Below are positions 7,075 through 14,328 of a DNA stretch of 19,313 nt, in pieces. The DNA comes from Bacteroidales bacterium UBA1204 (GTDB lineage: Bacteria > Bacteroidota > Bacteroidia > Bacteroidales > F082). Location of the stretch: assembly GCA_002310075.1 (NCBI GenBank), contig DBXU01000162.1:23602-42914 (forward strand), given 5' to 3'. Position 1 is the stretch's first letter. The number at the start of each line of letters is the position of its first letter. The notes under the pieces were generated by a model. It searched no databases. It was not told where the DNA came from and saw only the letters and a list, made by a program, of their open reading frames with translations. The position numbers were made by a program, and so were the translations under genes.

Positions 7075-7948
7075 GGCAAATAATGTTGAGACTTAATGGG
7101 TTGACTTTGATATGGAGGTCTTTTTCCATCATGACAGATTCTCCGTCAAGGTTGATGACATCGGCTTTGGGCCGTATGATGGTGGCTTCGGGGGTCTGGA
7201 TGATTTTGACTTTCGGTGCCTTGTCCATCATGCCATCAATCATGAATCCACCCATGATAGGCAATTCCAGGGGATTAGGTTTCTGTACGATACAGAGGTC
7301 CACTTTACCGTCCCATAGTGAGGCGTGAGGAGAAATGGGGAAATCGTAACCCATTTGGTTGGAGTTGGCAAACGAGATGAAAAAAGCGTTGGTTTCTATG
7401 GTTTGGTCAGGCATGACGACGGTGTATGGCTGTTCTTTCATCGTGACATAGTTACGGATGATATACTTAAAATAGGTGTCAAAACCTCGGCGTGGATCTT
7501 TGCTATAGTCCTCGGCTACTTTGGCATCGTAACCTGTACCAGAGATGCTGATGAAAGGCGTTCCGTTGACCGAAACAGTGTCGATTTTTCGCCTGCTGTT
7601 ACCGTTGATTACCTCCAAAGCCTTGACTGGGTCGAGCGGGATGTTGAGGCAACGTGACAAACCATTGCCTGAGCCACAGGGGATGACGGCAAGCGCCATG
7701 TCGGTTCCAATGAGGGGCGCCCCCACTTCATTGATGGAGCCGTCGCCGCCTGCCACAGCGAGTATGTCAATGTGTTGGTTGACGGCATCTTTTGCGAGAA
7801 TGGCGGCATGGCCAGCGTATTGTGACACAAATACCTCATAGTCAAACTTCGAATGGTCGAGATACTCCTCGATTTGACTCGGAAGATGGTCCTTATGCTT
7901 CTTTCCAGAGATGGGATTAATGATGAATCGAATCAGCTGTTTTTTCAT
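7058..7948 (-). CDS. Diacylglycerol-kinase-family (YegS/BmrU/DgkB-like) lipid kinase
   Basis: This is a 296-residue soluble lipid kinase of the usual family length. Motifs are NPISG (11-15), the nucleotide-binding GGDGSINEV from 67, and 'IPCGSGNGLSR' from 89, equivalent to the more usual PxGTxNDxxR loop. The C-terminal beta domain ends with 'INLDGESVMMEKDLHIKV', the conserved region before the C-terminus. Family members phosphorylate diacylglycerol or related lipids, returning diacylglycerol to phosphatidic acid for phospholipid synthesis. GSGNGL in place of GTxND is seen in many Bacteroidota homologues as far as I recall, so activity is likely. It overlaps the upstream LtaS-like gene by 32 bp and the downstream SUI1 gene by 17 bp, which ties its production to both. 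Confidence 0.92.
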   Translation of the reverse strand: MKKQLIRFIINPISGKKHKDHLPSQIEEYLDHSKFDYEVFVSQYAGHAAILAKDAVNQHIDILAVAGGDGSINEVGAPLIGTDMALAVIPCGSGNGLSRCLNIPLDPVKALEVINGNSRRKIDTVSVNGTPFISISGTGYDAKVAEDYSKDPRRGFDTYFKYIIRNYVTMKEQPYTVVMPDQTIETNAFFISFANSNQMGYDFPISPHASLWDGKVDLCIVQKPNPLELPIMGGFMIDGMMDKAPKVKIIQTPEATIIRPKADVINLDGESVMMEKDLHIKVNPLSLNIICHETQK

Positions 7949-9908
7949 AGGGGAGGTCTTGGCTTAGGGTTAAGCGGTTGCTCGTCATACGTTCGTTGTA
8001 TTCTTGCAGGAACAGATAGAGTTTCCTGAAGATGTCGGGGCACTGCAACCTGTCAATGAGGTTGTCGGCCAGCAATGAATCGGTCTTGGGTTTATAGATT
8101 CCAAAAGGATGCCGTCCGTCGGATTGCACTAGGTATTGTCCGTCGCTATATTGATACGTGAGATTGAAATAACTGATGAAAGAAGGTTCGGTAAGTGTGT
8201 CGAAGAGATTCCTGCCGAAAGAATACAAAGTGTCTTTTACATGCATGGCAGAAAGGATGGAAGGTCCCAAGTCGATTTGTTGGGCGATCTCGTCACAACG
8301 CGATGCAACGATATGACTAGGGTCGTAGAAAGCGATGGGTATGGCGTACATTCCCCACACATTGTTGTATTTTGGTTGATGGTGTTCGCTGTTCGAGTAA
8401 TCTGAAGTGATGACGAACAAGGTGTTGGCAAACCATGACATTTGTGACGCCTTTTTAAAGAAGTCTTTCAAGGCACAGTCGACATAGTAGACGGTTTTTT
8501 CAAATCCGCTCCAGTAATAACTACCGTCGGGTAACGAAAAGCCCTTGGGTACCTTGTATGGATAGCGGGAAGAAAGCATGTAGATAGTTGCGGCAAAGGG
8601 GCTGGGAACGAGGCTGAGCGTTTGTGCAACATATTGAAGGAATGGGCCGTCAAAGATGCCCCATTGGTGGTCGTAGTCGCTATCATCACCATACTCGTTT
8701 CGACCGAAATAGTTCTTTATGCCAGCGCGTTTAACGAATTTGTCAAAGCCCATCGTGCCATTGTCACCTCCATGAAGGAAAATGGTGTTGTACCCTTTTT
8801 TCTGGAGGTGTTTCATGAACGAATCAAAGTCATTCTCAGCATATGGAGAGGCAACAAAGTCTTGTTCCATCAAAGGAGGGATGCCTGCTAGCAAAGATGG
8901 AAGGACTTCGATGCTGCGTCGGCTGTTGGAACGACCGTCAAAAGTAAGACATTGGGTCAGCAAAGAGTCAAGGAAAGGGGTGACATGGTTTTTTCTACCA
9001 GGGTTATAATAACCGATCATCTCCTGGCCGATGCCTTTCATGATAATCACGACAAGGTTTTTTGCCGTGCTGTCAACGACATTGGCAGTGTCAATGAGGA
9101 AACGGTTTGGCGTTAAGTCGTTGTGAACGATGATTTGCGTGCTATCTCTTTCAACGGCTAGGATTTCATGAGGCATATTGTCGTTAAACAATAGCGAAAA
9201 AGGCGTGTTGAGAAGGATGGGGGCATTTTGCGCATCCGAGAATTCCAATGCCGTGTCTTGAGCAATATATTTTTGTTGGAAACCGCCACGTATGGCAACC
9301 CAAGTCAAAGGTACTATGATGATCAAACTCACTATTTGACGTATCATCCAAGCCCTCTCGTTGTCGTACTTCCCCAGTTCCCTGATACGGGTTTGTTTGG
9401 TGACGACCCAAAGCACGAGGATAAAAAGGATGAAAATGAGTACAAGATACCAGTGGTCGAAGAAGATTTGCCCTAAAACGCCCCAAGTCACCTCATCCGA
9501 TTGTGGCATGGATTTTAGATAGGAGAGAGTAATGTGCTTACCGTATATGTTGAAGTAAGCGATATCAACGAAGTTGAGCAGAATGGCGATACCGTTAACG
9601 GCGACATAAAAAATGTCGATGACCCTTTGAGGAATCTTTTTTGTGATGAAAAGGGACGGGAAACAATAATAAAGGATGACAGGGATGTTAAGGAAAGCAA
9701 TGATCGACAAATCGAAGCGCATGCCGTTGAGGAACAGCCCAAATGATTCCTTCAGGGTAAGCATGTGGAAGAATTGTGTGTTGAAAAGATACAGCAGCCA
9801 ACGACTGATGCTAAGTGCCAATAAGATTGACAACAGCCTGTAAATAAGCAAGATGGGTGGAGATGACAACCATTCGCTTTTTTTTCTTTTCCTGCTTCTG
9901 TAACTCAT
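7917..9908 (-). CDS. LtaS-like membrane sulfatase-fold protein, probably catalytically degenerate
   Basis: This 663-residue protein has the lipoteichoic-acid-synthase-family layout: about five N-terminal membrane helices (residues roughly 17-39, 50-78, 90-116, 145-165, 185-203), then an extracytoplasmic sulfatase-fold domain from about 284. Family landmarks are present: 'HVTPFLDSLL', 'SRRSIEVLPSLLAGIP' (nucleophile position Ser332), 'FLHGGDNGTMGFD' (His379), 'WGIFDGPF' and 'QQIDLGPSIL'. Several key positions differ. The metal-binding Glu in the usual 'IIMESF' is Lys291 ('IIMKGI'). The SSH-x-PY histidine is Arg448 ('SSRYPY'). The metal-binding Asp-His pair is Asp503-Tyr504. Active relatives transfer phosphoglycerol or phosphoethanolamine from phospholipids, so this copy may bind without catalysing. 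I start it at the ATG at 9908; an upstream extension would cross the promoter. It is first in the operon and overlaps the lipid kinase by 32 bp. Confidence 0.85.
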   Translation of the reverse strand: MSYRSRKRKKSEWLSSPPILLIYRLLSILLALSISRWLLYLFNTQFFHMLTLKESFGLFLNGMRFDLSIIAFLNIPVILYYCFPSLFITKKIPQRVIDIFYVAVNGIAILLNFVDIAYFNIYGKHITLSYLKSMPQSDEVTWGVLGQIFFDHWYLVLIFILFILVLWVVTKQTRIRELGKYDNERAWMIRQIVSLIIIVPLTWVAIRGGFQQKYIAQDTALEFSDAQNAPILLNTPFSLLFNDNMPHEILAVERDSTQIIVHNDLTPNRFLIDTANVVDSTAKNLVVIIMKGIGQEMIGYYNPGRKNHVTPFLDSLLTQCLTFDGRSNSRRSIEVLPSLLAGIPPLMEQDFVASPYAENDFDSFMKHLQKKGYNTIFLHGGDNGTMGFDKFVKRAGIKNYFGRNEYGDDSDYDHQWGIFDGPFLQYVAQTLSLVPSPFAATIYMLSSRYPYKVPKGFSLPDGSYYWSGFEKTVYYVDCALKDFFKKASQMSWFANTLFVITSDYSNSEHHQPKYNNVWGMYAIPIAFYDPSHIVASRCDEIAQQIDLGPSILSAMHVKDTLYSFGRNLFDTLTEPSFISYFNLTYQYSDGQYLVQSDGRHPFGIYKPKTDSLLADNLIDRLQCPDIFRKLYLFLQEYNERMTSNRLTLSQDLPYEKTADSIHH

Positions 9909-9927
9909 AAATATCTTCTCAATGCCG

Positions 9928-9959
9928 TTGCAAATGTATATAAAAAAGATGTATCTTTG
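9928..9959 (+). promoter_or_regulatory. Promoter of the M23 peptidase gene
   Basis: TTG at 9928-9930, a 21-bp spacer and TATCTTTG at 9952-9959 fit the Bacteroidota promoter pattern TTG/TTTG-N19-21-TAnnTTTG. The -7 box ends 17 nt before the ATG at 9977. This is the best two-element match in the window. Confidence 0.65.
9931..9938 (-). promoter_or_regulatory. Candidate -7 box TACATTTG for the LtaS-like operon
   Basis: The minus strand reads TACATTTGC, 22 nt before the ATG at 9908. A TTG at 9962-9964 lies 23 bp upstream, slightly beyond the usual 19-21 bp. The box abuts the -33 element of the divergent M23 gene. Confidence 0.5.
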
Positions 9960-9976
9960 CCCAAAATTCAACCAAT

Positions 9977-11686
9977 ATGAAAGTGCGACCCTTCTTACTG
10001 TTTGTATTATGCTCATTGTCTATGGCCTTGGCGGCACAAGAAGAATTCCCCCAATATGGTAAGCCTCTTGATATTCCTATTTATCTTTCGGCCACATTTG
10101 GAGAATTGAGACCCAATCATCTCCATGCCGGTATTGACATTAAGACTCAAGGTGTTGAAGGGAAGAAGGTATATGCCGTTGCGGATGGCTATATTAGCCG
10201 GATAGGGGTGTCGCCATATGGTTACGGAAATGTGCTTTACATCACTCATTACGACGGCTATACAAGTGTCTATGCCCATCTTCAGCGTTTTTCTGGCGAA
10301 ATTGCTAGGTACGTGAAGCAATACCAATACAAGCACAAGAAGTTTACATCCCAGATATATCCCGATAAAGGTAGGTTCCCAATAAAAAAAGGTGACCTGA
10401 TTGCCTATTCGGGTAACTCGGGTGGCTCAGGCGGACCCCATCTGCATTTTGAGATCCGTCATACACTGAGCGAAAAGCCTGTCAATCCATTGTATTTCGG
10501 ATACAAAATCGAAGATGGAGTGCGACCTATGATACAAGGTGTGTCGGTTTATCCTGTGGGGGAGGAGGCTACCTTGGAAGGAGGCATCAAACCGATGTAT
10601 TTCTCGGTGACTGGAGGTGAAAAAGGAAGGTATTCCTTGAAAGATAGGAATGTCGTATATAGCAATGGCAAGATCGCTTTCGGCATTTGCACCTACGACC
10701 AGGTGGGCACCTCAACCAACAAGAACGGCCCTTATCTTTATGAGCTTTACCTCGACGATGTGTTGGCCTTCCAAGTAGAAGCCGACAGTTTCTCGTATGA
10801 TGAACCACGTTATGTGAACAGCTTGCTCGATTATCGCCACTATAAGCAAAAGAAATCGAGTTACGTGCGCACGGAGACAGACCCCTTCAATAAACTACAA
10901 ATGATTGAAATCAAGAATGGGACGGCGACAGTGGATGAAGGCGATACAGTGCGGGTTTGTTTTAAGGTCTCTGATTACGTTGGAAACACTTCGCGAATCA
11001 ACTTCAAACTAGTTGGGACGGCGCCAACTGAAGTGGAACGTCCGATGCGTATGCGTAGCGAGTATTTCGTGAAAGCTGACGGCTCGCTCAACAATAATAT
11101 CACCATCGAGGACTTCAATGTGATTTTGGGAAGGGGAACGCTTTTTAGAGACGAGTGGATCCAGACCGGGCAACGTGACGAGAAAGACTGTTGCTCCCGC
11201 ATCTATCGTTTTGGCGATGAAGAGCTGACGACATTCAAGAACTTTACCATTCGCTTGCGCCCAAACGAAAAATGGGCTGACCATCCGAAAAAGTATATCG
11301 CTTATATCGACAATAAAGGCAAAGTGTCATCTTTGGGCGGCAGAATGAAAGATGGCTGCATGGAGGTGGAAACGCGTTCTATGGGCGAATATACCATCAA
11401 AATCGATTCAGTGGCGCCTAAGGTAACCGCCTCCAATTTCAAGGATGGGCAGGTGGTAAGCTCGCTTAAGTCGTTGAGGTTTAAGATCTCTGACGATATG
11501 ACGGGTATCGAGACCTACGATATTTATCTTAACGATGTTTGGGTGCTCGGTCAATATGACGCCAAAAATGCCTTGCTTTATTATGAATTTGACGAGAAGA
11601 TCAAGAAAGGTACGAACCGAGTCAAAGTCGTGGTGACCGATGGTGTTGGCAACAGCAAGACTTTGAACCTAAAAGTGGTGTATTGA
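9977..11686 (+). CDS. Secreted M23-family metallopeptidase (putative peptidoglycan endopeptidase)
   Basis: This 569-residue protein has a signal peptide (1-20, 'SMALAA' before Q21). The N-terminal half is an M23 (LytM/lysostaphin-type) domain: zinc ligands His50 and Asp54 in 'HLHAGIDIK', 'YAHL' with His101, and 'GGPHLHFEIR' with His155 and His157. The HxxxD and HxH motifs are all intact, so a catalytic metallo-endopeptidase that cuts peptide crosslinks in peptidoglycan is likely, in the periplasm. Residues about 175-569 are beta-rich and may hold one or more Ig-like domains (for example 'APKVTASNFKDGQVVSSLKSLRFKISDD', near 480-510) as a wall- or partner-binding tail. It has its own promoter, is divergent from the LtaS-like operon, and ends only 2 bp from the converging beta-helix gene. 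Confidence 0.9.
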   Translation: MKVRPFLLFVLCSLSMALAAQEEFPQYGKPLDIPIYLSATFGELRPNHLHAGIDIKTQGVEGKKVYAVADGYISRIGVSPYGYGNVLYITHYDGYTSVYAHLQRFSGEIARYVKQYQYKHKKFTSQIYPDKGRFPIKKGDLIAYSGNSGGSGGPHLHFEIRHTLSEKPVNPLYFGYKIEDGVRPMIQGVSVYPVGEEATLEGGIKPMYFSVTGGEKGRYSLKDRNVVYSNGKIAFGICTYDQVGTSTNKNGPYLYELYLDDVLAFQVEADSFSYDEPRYVNSLLDYRHYKQKKSSYVRTETDPFNKLQMIEIKNGTATVDEGDTVRVCFKVSDYVGNTSRINFKLVGTAPTEVERPMRMRSEYFVKADGSLNNNITIEDFNVILGRGTLFRDEWIQTGQRDEKDCCSRIYRFGDEELTTFKNFTIRLRPNEKWADHPKKYIAYIDNKGKVSSLGGRMKDGCMEVETRSMGEYTIKIDSVAPKVTASNFKDGQVVSSLKSLRFKISDDMTGIETYDIYLNDVWVLGQYDAKNALLYYEFDEKIKKGTNRVKVVVTDGVGNSKTLNLKVVY

Positions 11687-11688
11687 CC

Positions 11689-13149
11689 TTACTCTTTCGG
11701 TACGAACTGGTAGGCGCCCATGTCAGGAGCCCCCAATCTGTTGACGCCATCAAGGTCGTAGGGTAGCTCGTTGGCTATGATGGGGTTGCCTGTCCCAATG
11801 ACGGGCGAGGCGATGCTGTCGATATGCAAGTCATTAGTTCTGATATCAGCGAAAAATGGATCGTAATTGAAGAGACAGTGGCTGAAACCAGCCATGTTTC
11901 CTGTGTATTTCCCGGTTTTTATCAGACAATGGTCAAGTAGGAAAGTGGAATCTACTTCAGGACTAAACGAGGTCTTGAATTCGTCCTCCTGTGTGCCATA
12001 AACGATGCAATTACTCATCTCAATGTTGATGGGGTAGTAGAAAAGCTCTCCCGACTGGCTGTCGGTAGCATAGTTGAGGAGCTGCATACCGATGTTGTCC
12101 TTGTGCTCGTTGCCGTTCCAATAATTGGCGATGGTGCCGTGCAGAAGGCGGTAGTCGCCGCCGAAAGCCCAAAAGTTGGTGGTGCCGCAGTTAGCAATGA
12201 CAAAATTTTTAGCTTCCACGGGGTAGAGGATGGAATAAAGACCATATGCACTTTGGTTCTCGATGATGGTGTTGTCGATGCGTAAGGCGCATTCGGTAAC
12301 CTTTAAGGCCGATTGGCAGTTGATGCCTATGAATCCATTACGGATGATGGCGTGGCTGATGCGGTGGTCGGCACCAGCGCGACCGTCCATGAGCATGATT
12401 TGGTCCCATTGTCCTGGAGTGTCGTTGTAATAGGCTTCCAGCCTGTCGCCTTGGATAATGACAGGCGCTTCTGCTGTACCGTCGATGATGAGCTGACCGT
12501 CGCTCCATGCAAATATGCCACTGCCTTGATGGCAATAAACCTTGGTACCGGCTTCGATGCGCAAGGTGCCATAGCTGTTGATGAGCGCATAACCATATAT
12601 GACATAGGGACGCTCGGGTGTCCATACAGTCGTCTGAAGGCTGTCGGCCACGATCTTGTATTTGCCTGCAATGGCCCCTGTAACCTTATCGCCGACGATA
12701 TAATTGGCGTTCTGTCCCCATGCCAACAGCTTGATGGTCTGCGTGTTGCCATTGGTGATAAACTCCAGCTCGTCCTCCACCACGAAAGGCGTGTTCAAGT
12801 CGTTCGGGTTGATGGTGACACGGAGGAAAGAGAAGAGGCTGTCGTTGGCAGGAATGATTTTGTCGTAAAACTCCGTTGCATTCTCGCCGTCGAGGTTGAT
12901 GCGATAGGGGGATGATGCGCCGCCAAGCAATCGTATGGAGCTGATTTTCAAGTCGTCGGCATGGTTGTTATAGATTCTTAGCTGGTGTGTGGCCGAACCC
13001 AATGAGGTGAAAACCGTGTCGAACAGAACCGTGTCGGCCGAGAAACTGAGTTTTAGCTTTGAATCGGGGTTGATCTGATGCTCTTTCTTGCAAGCTTGAC
13101 TGGCAAAAAGGAATAGGGTGATTATGAATATGATGTATCTATTTTTCAT
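11689..13149 (-). CDS. Right-handed beta-helix surface lipoprotein
   Basis: This 486-residue protein starts with a lipoprotein signal ('FLFASQAC', lipid-acceptor Cys20, followed by KKEHQ). The +2/+3 lysines followed by acidic/polar residues do not prove surface export. Residues 33-145 are a beta-sandwich-like region ('DTVLFDTVFTSLGSATHQLRIYN'). From about 180 to 460 the sequence has short repeated hydrophobic strands ('GTLRIEAGTKVYCHQGSGIFAW', 'GQLIIDGTAEAPVIIQGD', 'HAIIRNGFIGINCQ') typical of a right-handed parallel beta-helix. The end 'LDGVNRLGAPDMGAYQF' is a common closing motif of Bacteroidota beta-helix proteins. Such proteins bind or cleave polysaccharides, or act as adhesins; no catalytic residues can be picked out here, and function is unknown. 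It is monocistronic. Confidence 0.85.
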   Translation of the reverse strand: MKNRYIIFIITLFLFASQACKKEHQINPDSKLKLSFSADTVLFDTVFTSLGSATHQLRIYNNHADDLKISSIRLLGGASSPYRINLDGENATEFYDKIIPANDSLFSFLRVTINPNDLNTPFVVEDELEFITNGNTQTIKLLAWGQNANYIVGDKVTGAIAGKYKIVADSLQTTVWTPERPYVIYGYALINSYGTLRIEAGTKVYCHQGSGIFAWSDGQLIIDGTAEAPVIIQGDRLEAYYNDTPGQWDQIMLMDGRAGADHRISHAIIRNGFIGINCQSALKVTECALRIDNTIIENQSAYGLYSILYPVEAKNFVIANCGTTNFWAFGGDYRLLHGTIANYWNGNEHKDNIGMQLLNYATDSQSGELFYYPINIEMSNCIVYGTQEDEFKTSFSPEVDSTFLLDHCLIKTGKYTGNMAGFSHCLFNYDPFFADIRTNDLHIDSIASPVIGTGNPIIANELPYDLDGVNRLGAPDMGAYQFVPKE

Positions 13150-13166
13150 GAGAATGAAATAAAAAG

Positions 13167-13174
13167 CAAAGATA
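13167..13174 (-). promoter_or_regulatory. Candidate -7 box TATCTTTG for the beta-helix lipoprotein gene
   Basis: The minus strand reads TATCTTTGC, 17 nt before the ATG at 13149. No clear -33 TTG is present at standard spacing. Confidence 0.5.
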
Positions 13175-13211
13175 AACTTTTATTGGATACGAGCAGATAA
13201 GGATTTTATTG

Positions 13212-13219
13212 TATTTTTG
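13212..13219 (+). promoter_or_regulatory. Candidate -7 box TATTTTTG for the outer-membrane-like gene
   Basis: TATTTTTGC ends 11 nt before the ATG at 13231, implying a very short leader. It is divergent from the box at 13167-13174, and the two share an 81-bp gap. Confidence 0.5.
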
Positions 13220-13230
13220 CGGAAAAATCA

Positions 13231-13809
13231 ATGGAAATGAAACGTTTTGGAATTGTCGCATCCATTTGTCTGATGCTTTTTGGGATATCACTTAGGGCTT
13301 CTGCCCAGTTTCTCCCTGGCGTGCCTGATATGAAAGGTAAGACCATCATTGGTGGCAATATTGGTGGTGGAATGTCGGGACGGTATTTGAACTTTTCAGT
13401 TGCTCCTCAAATTGGCTATCGCATCTTCAGCCCTTGGGAAGTTGGCGTTCGTGGTACATACAATTTGGTCTGCTATTTCGACCGTTACTATGGCAATAAG
13501 TTAAGGCATTATTTCGGCTTTGCTCCTTATACCAATTTTCAGGTATACAAAGGCCTTTTCTTACATGTGGAAGACGAAGTGATGTATGGCTTTGCCAGAT
13601 GGAATCATGAAACCGTTGCCAAAAACTGGTATAATAGCGTCTTTGTGGGCGCTGGGTATCGACAGTATTCCCAATCGGGGAGTTTCGCTTATTTCATGGT
13701 GCTTTATAATCTGACTTGGGGCTTCCGTCATGACCAAAACTCAAACGCTTGGGACACGCCTTACTATTCTCCAATTGAGTTCCGCGTTGGATATTGTTTT
13801 GGCAAATAA
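13231..13809 (+). CDS. Small outer-membrane beta-barrel-like protein of unknown function
   Basis: This 192-residue protein has a signal peptide (1-25, ending ASA before Q26). An in-frame ATG two codons later (13237) is also possible. The mature part is rich in Gly and aromatic residues in alternating strands: 'FSVAPQIGYRIF', 'WEVGVRGTYNLVCYF', 'HYFGFAPYTNFQVY', 'LFLHVEDEVMYGFA', 'SVFVGAGYRQYS', 'FAYFMVLYNLTWGF', 'PIEFRVGYCFG'. About eight strands would fit a small OmpW/OmpA-like 8-stranded barrel. I do not recognise the specific family, and no ligand or activity can be proposed. It has its own promoter and converges on smpB with only 7 bp between the genes. Confidence 0.75.
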   Translation: MEMKRFGIVASICLMLFGISLRASAQFLPGVPDMKGKTIIGGNIGGGMSGRYLNFSVAPQIGYRIFSPWEVGVRGTYNLVCYFDRYYGNKLRHYFGFAPYTNFQVYKGLFLHVEDEVMYGFARWNHETVAKNWYNSVFVGAGYRQYSQSGSFAYFMVLYNLTWGFRHDQNSNAWDTPYYSPIEFRVGYCFGK

Positions 13810-13811
13810 AT

Positions 13812-13825
13812 AGGTATTAATACCT
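13812..13825. repeat. Perfect 14-bp palindrome at the smpB / outer-membrane gene junction
   Basis: AGGTATTAATACCT is perfectly self-complementary and spans the gap between the two converging stop codons, covering the smpB stop. As a hairpin it has only a 5-bp stem with a TTAA loop and no T run, so it is at best a weak terminator. Confidence 0.4.
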
Positions 13826-14278
13826 GTCCATTCTTTCCAGTTCACGCTTCGAGTCCTTGGTCTTCAGGCTCTCGCGCTTGTCGTAGTAATGCTTGCCTCG
13901 TGCGAGGGCAATGTCTAACTTGGCAAGTCCGTTTTCATTGATGAATAGGGTGACGGGCACAATGGTGAAGCCTTTTTCCTGCACTTTGTTTTTCAGCTTG
14001 CGTAACTCGCGGGCGTTAAGGAGCAGTTTGCGGTCGCGCTTCGGGTCATGGTTGTTGTAGGTGCCTTGGGCGTATTCGGCGATGTGCATGCCGATGACAA
14101 ACAGCTCGTTGCCCTTGAAGCTGCAATACGAATCCGCCAGACTTGCCTTGCCGCCACGGATGGATTTAATCTCTGTGCCGGTCAGCACGATGCCTGCCGT
14201 CAGCGTCTCCACGAGAAAGTACTCAAATGTGGCTCGCTTGTTTTTTATCTTGATGTTGTTAGTGCTCTTTTTGTCCAT
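13817..14278 (-). CDS. smpB: SsrA-binding protein SmpB
   Basis: This is a 153-residue SmpB of typical length. The protein binds tmRNA and brings it to stalled ribosomes for trans-translation. The OB-fold core is clear: '[42 protein letters not shown]' (13-54), '[30 protein letters not shown]' and '[35 protein letters not shown]'. The C-terminal tail '[17 protein letters not shown]' is the basic helix that enters the mRNA channel. The ssrA RNA itself is not in the window. The ATG at 14278 lies 8 nt downstream of a -7 box within a perfect inverted repeat shared with aroC. Confidence 0.97.
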   Translation of the reverse strand: MDKKSTNNIKIKNKRATFEYFLVETLTAGIVLTGTEIKSIRGGKASLADSYCSFKGNELFVIGMHIAEYAQGTYNNHDPKRDRKLLLNARELRKLKNKVQEKGFTIVPVTLFINENGLAKLDIALARGKHYYDKRESLKTKDSKRELERMDRY

Positions 14279-14286
14279 TACGGCTG

Positions 14287-14323
14287 CAAAAATACAAAAT
14301 TCTTCATGATTTTTGTATTTTTG
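14287..14323. promoter_or_regulatory. Symmetric divergent promoter for smpB and aroC (13-bp perfect inverted repeat)
   Basis: CAAAAATACAAAA (14287-14299) and TTTTGTATTTTTG (14311-14323) are exact reverse complements separated by 11 nt. Each arm holds a TATTTTTG -7 box pointing outward: 14287-14294 on the minus strand, 8 nt before the smpB ATG, and 14316-14323 on the plus strand, 5 nt before the aroC ATG. No standard -33 TTG is visible for either. The inverted repeat could also be an operator for a dimeric regulator. The predicted transcription starts fall close to both start codons. Confidence 0.6.
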
Positions 14324-14328
14324 CCACC

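Noticed and set aside
12313..12915. 200-codon plus-strand frame within the beta-helix lipoprotein gene
   Set aside because: It lies entirely inside a gene with a lipobox and clear beta-helix pattern, has no promoter and no recognisable motifs.
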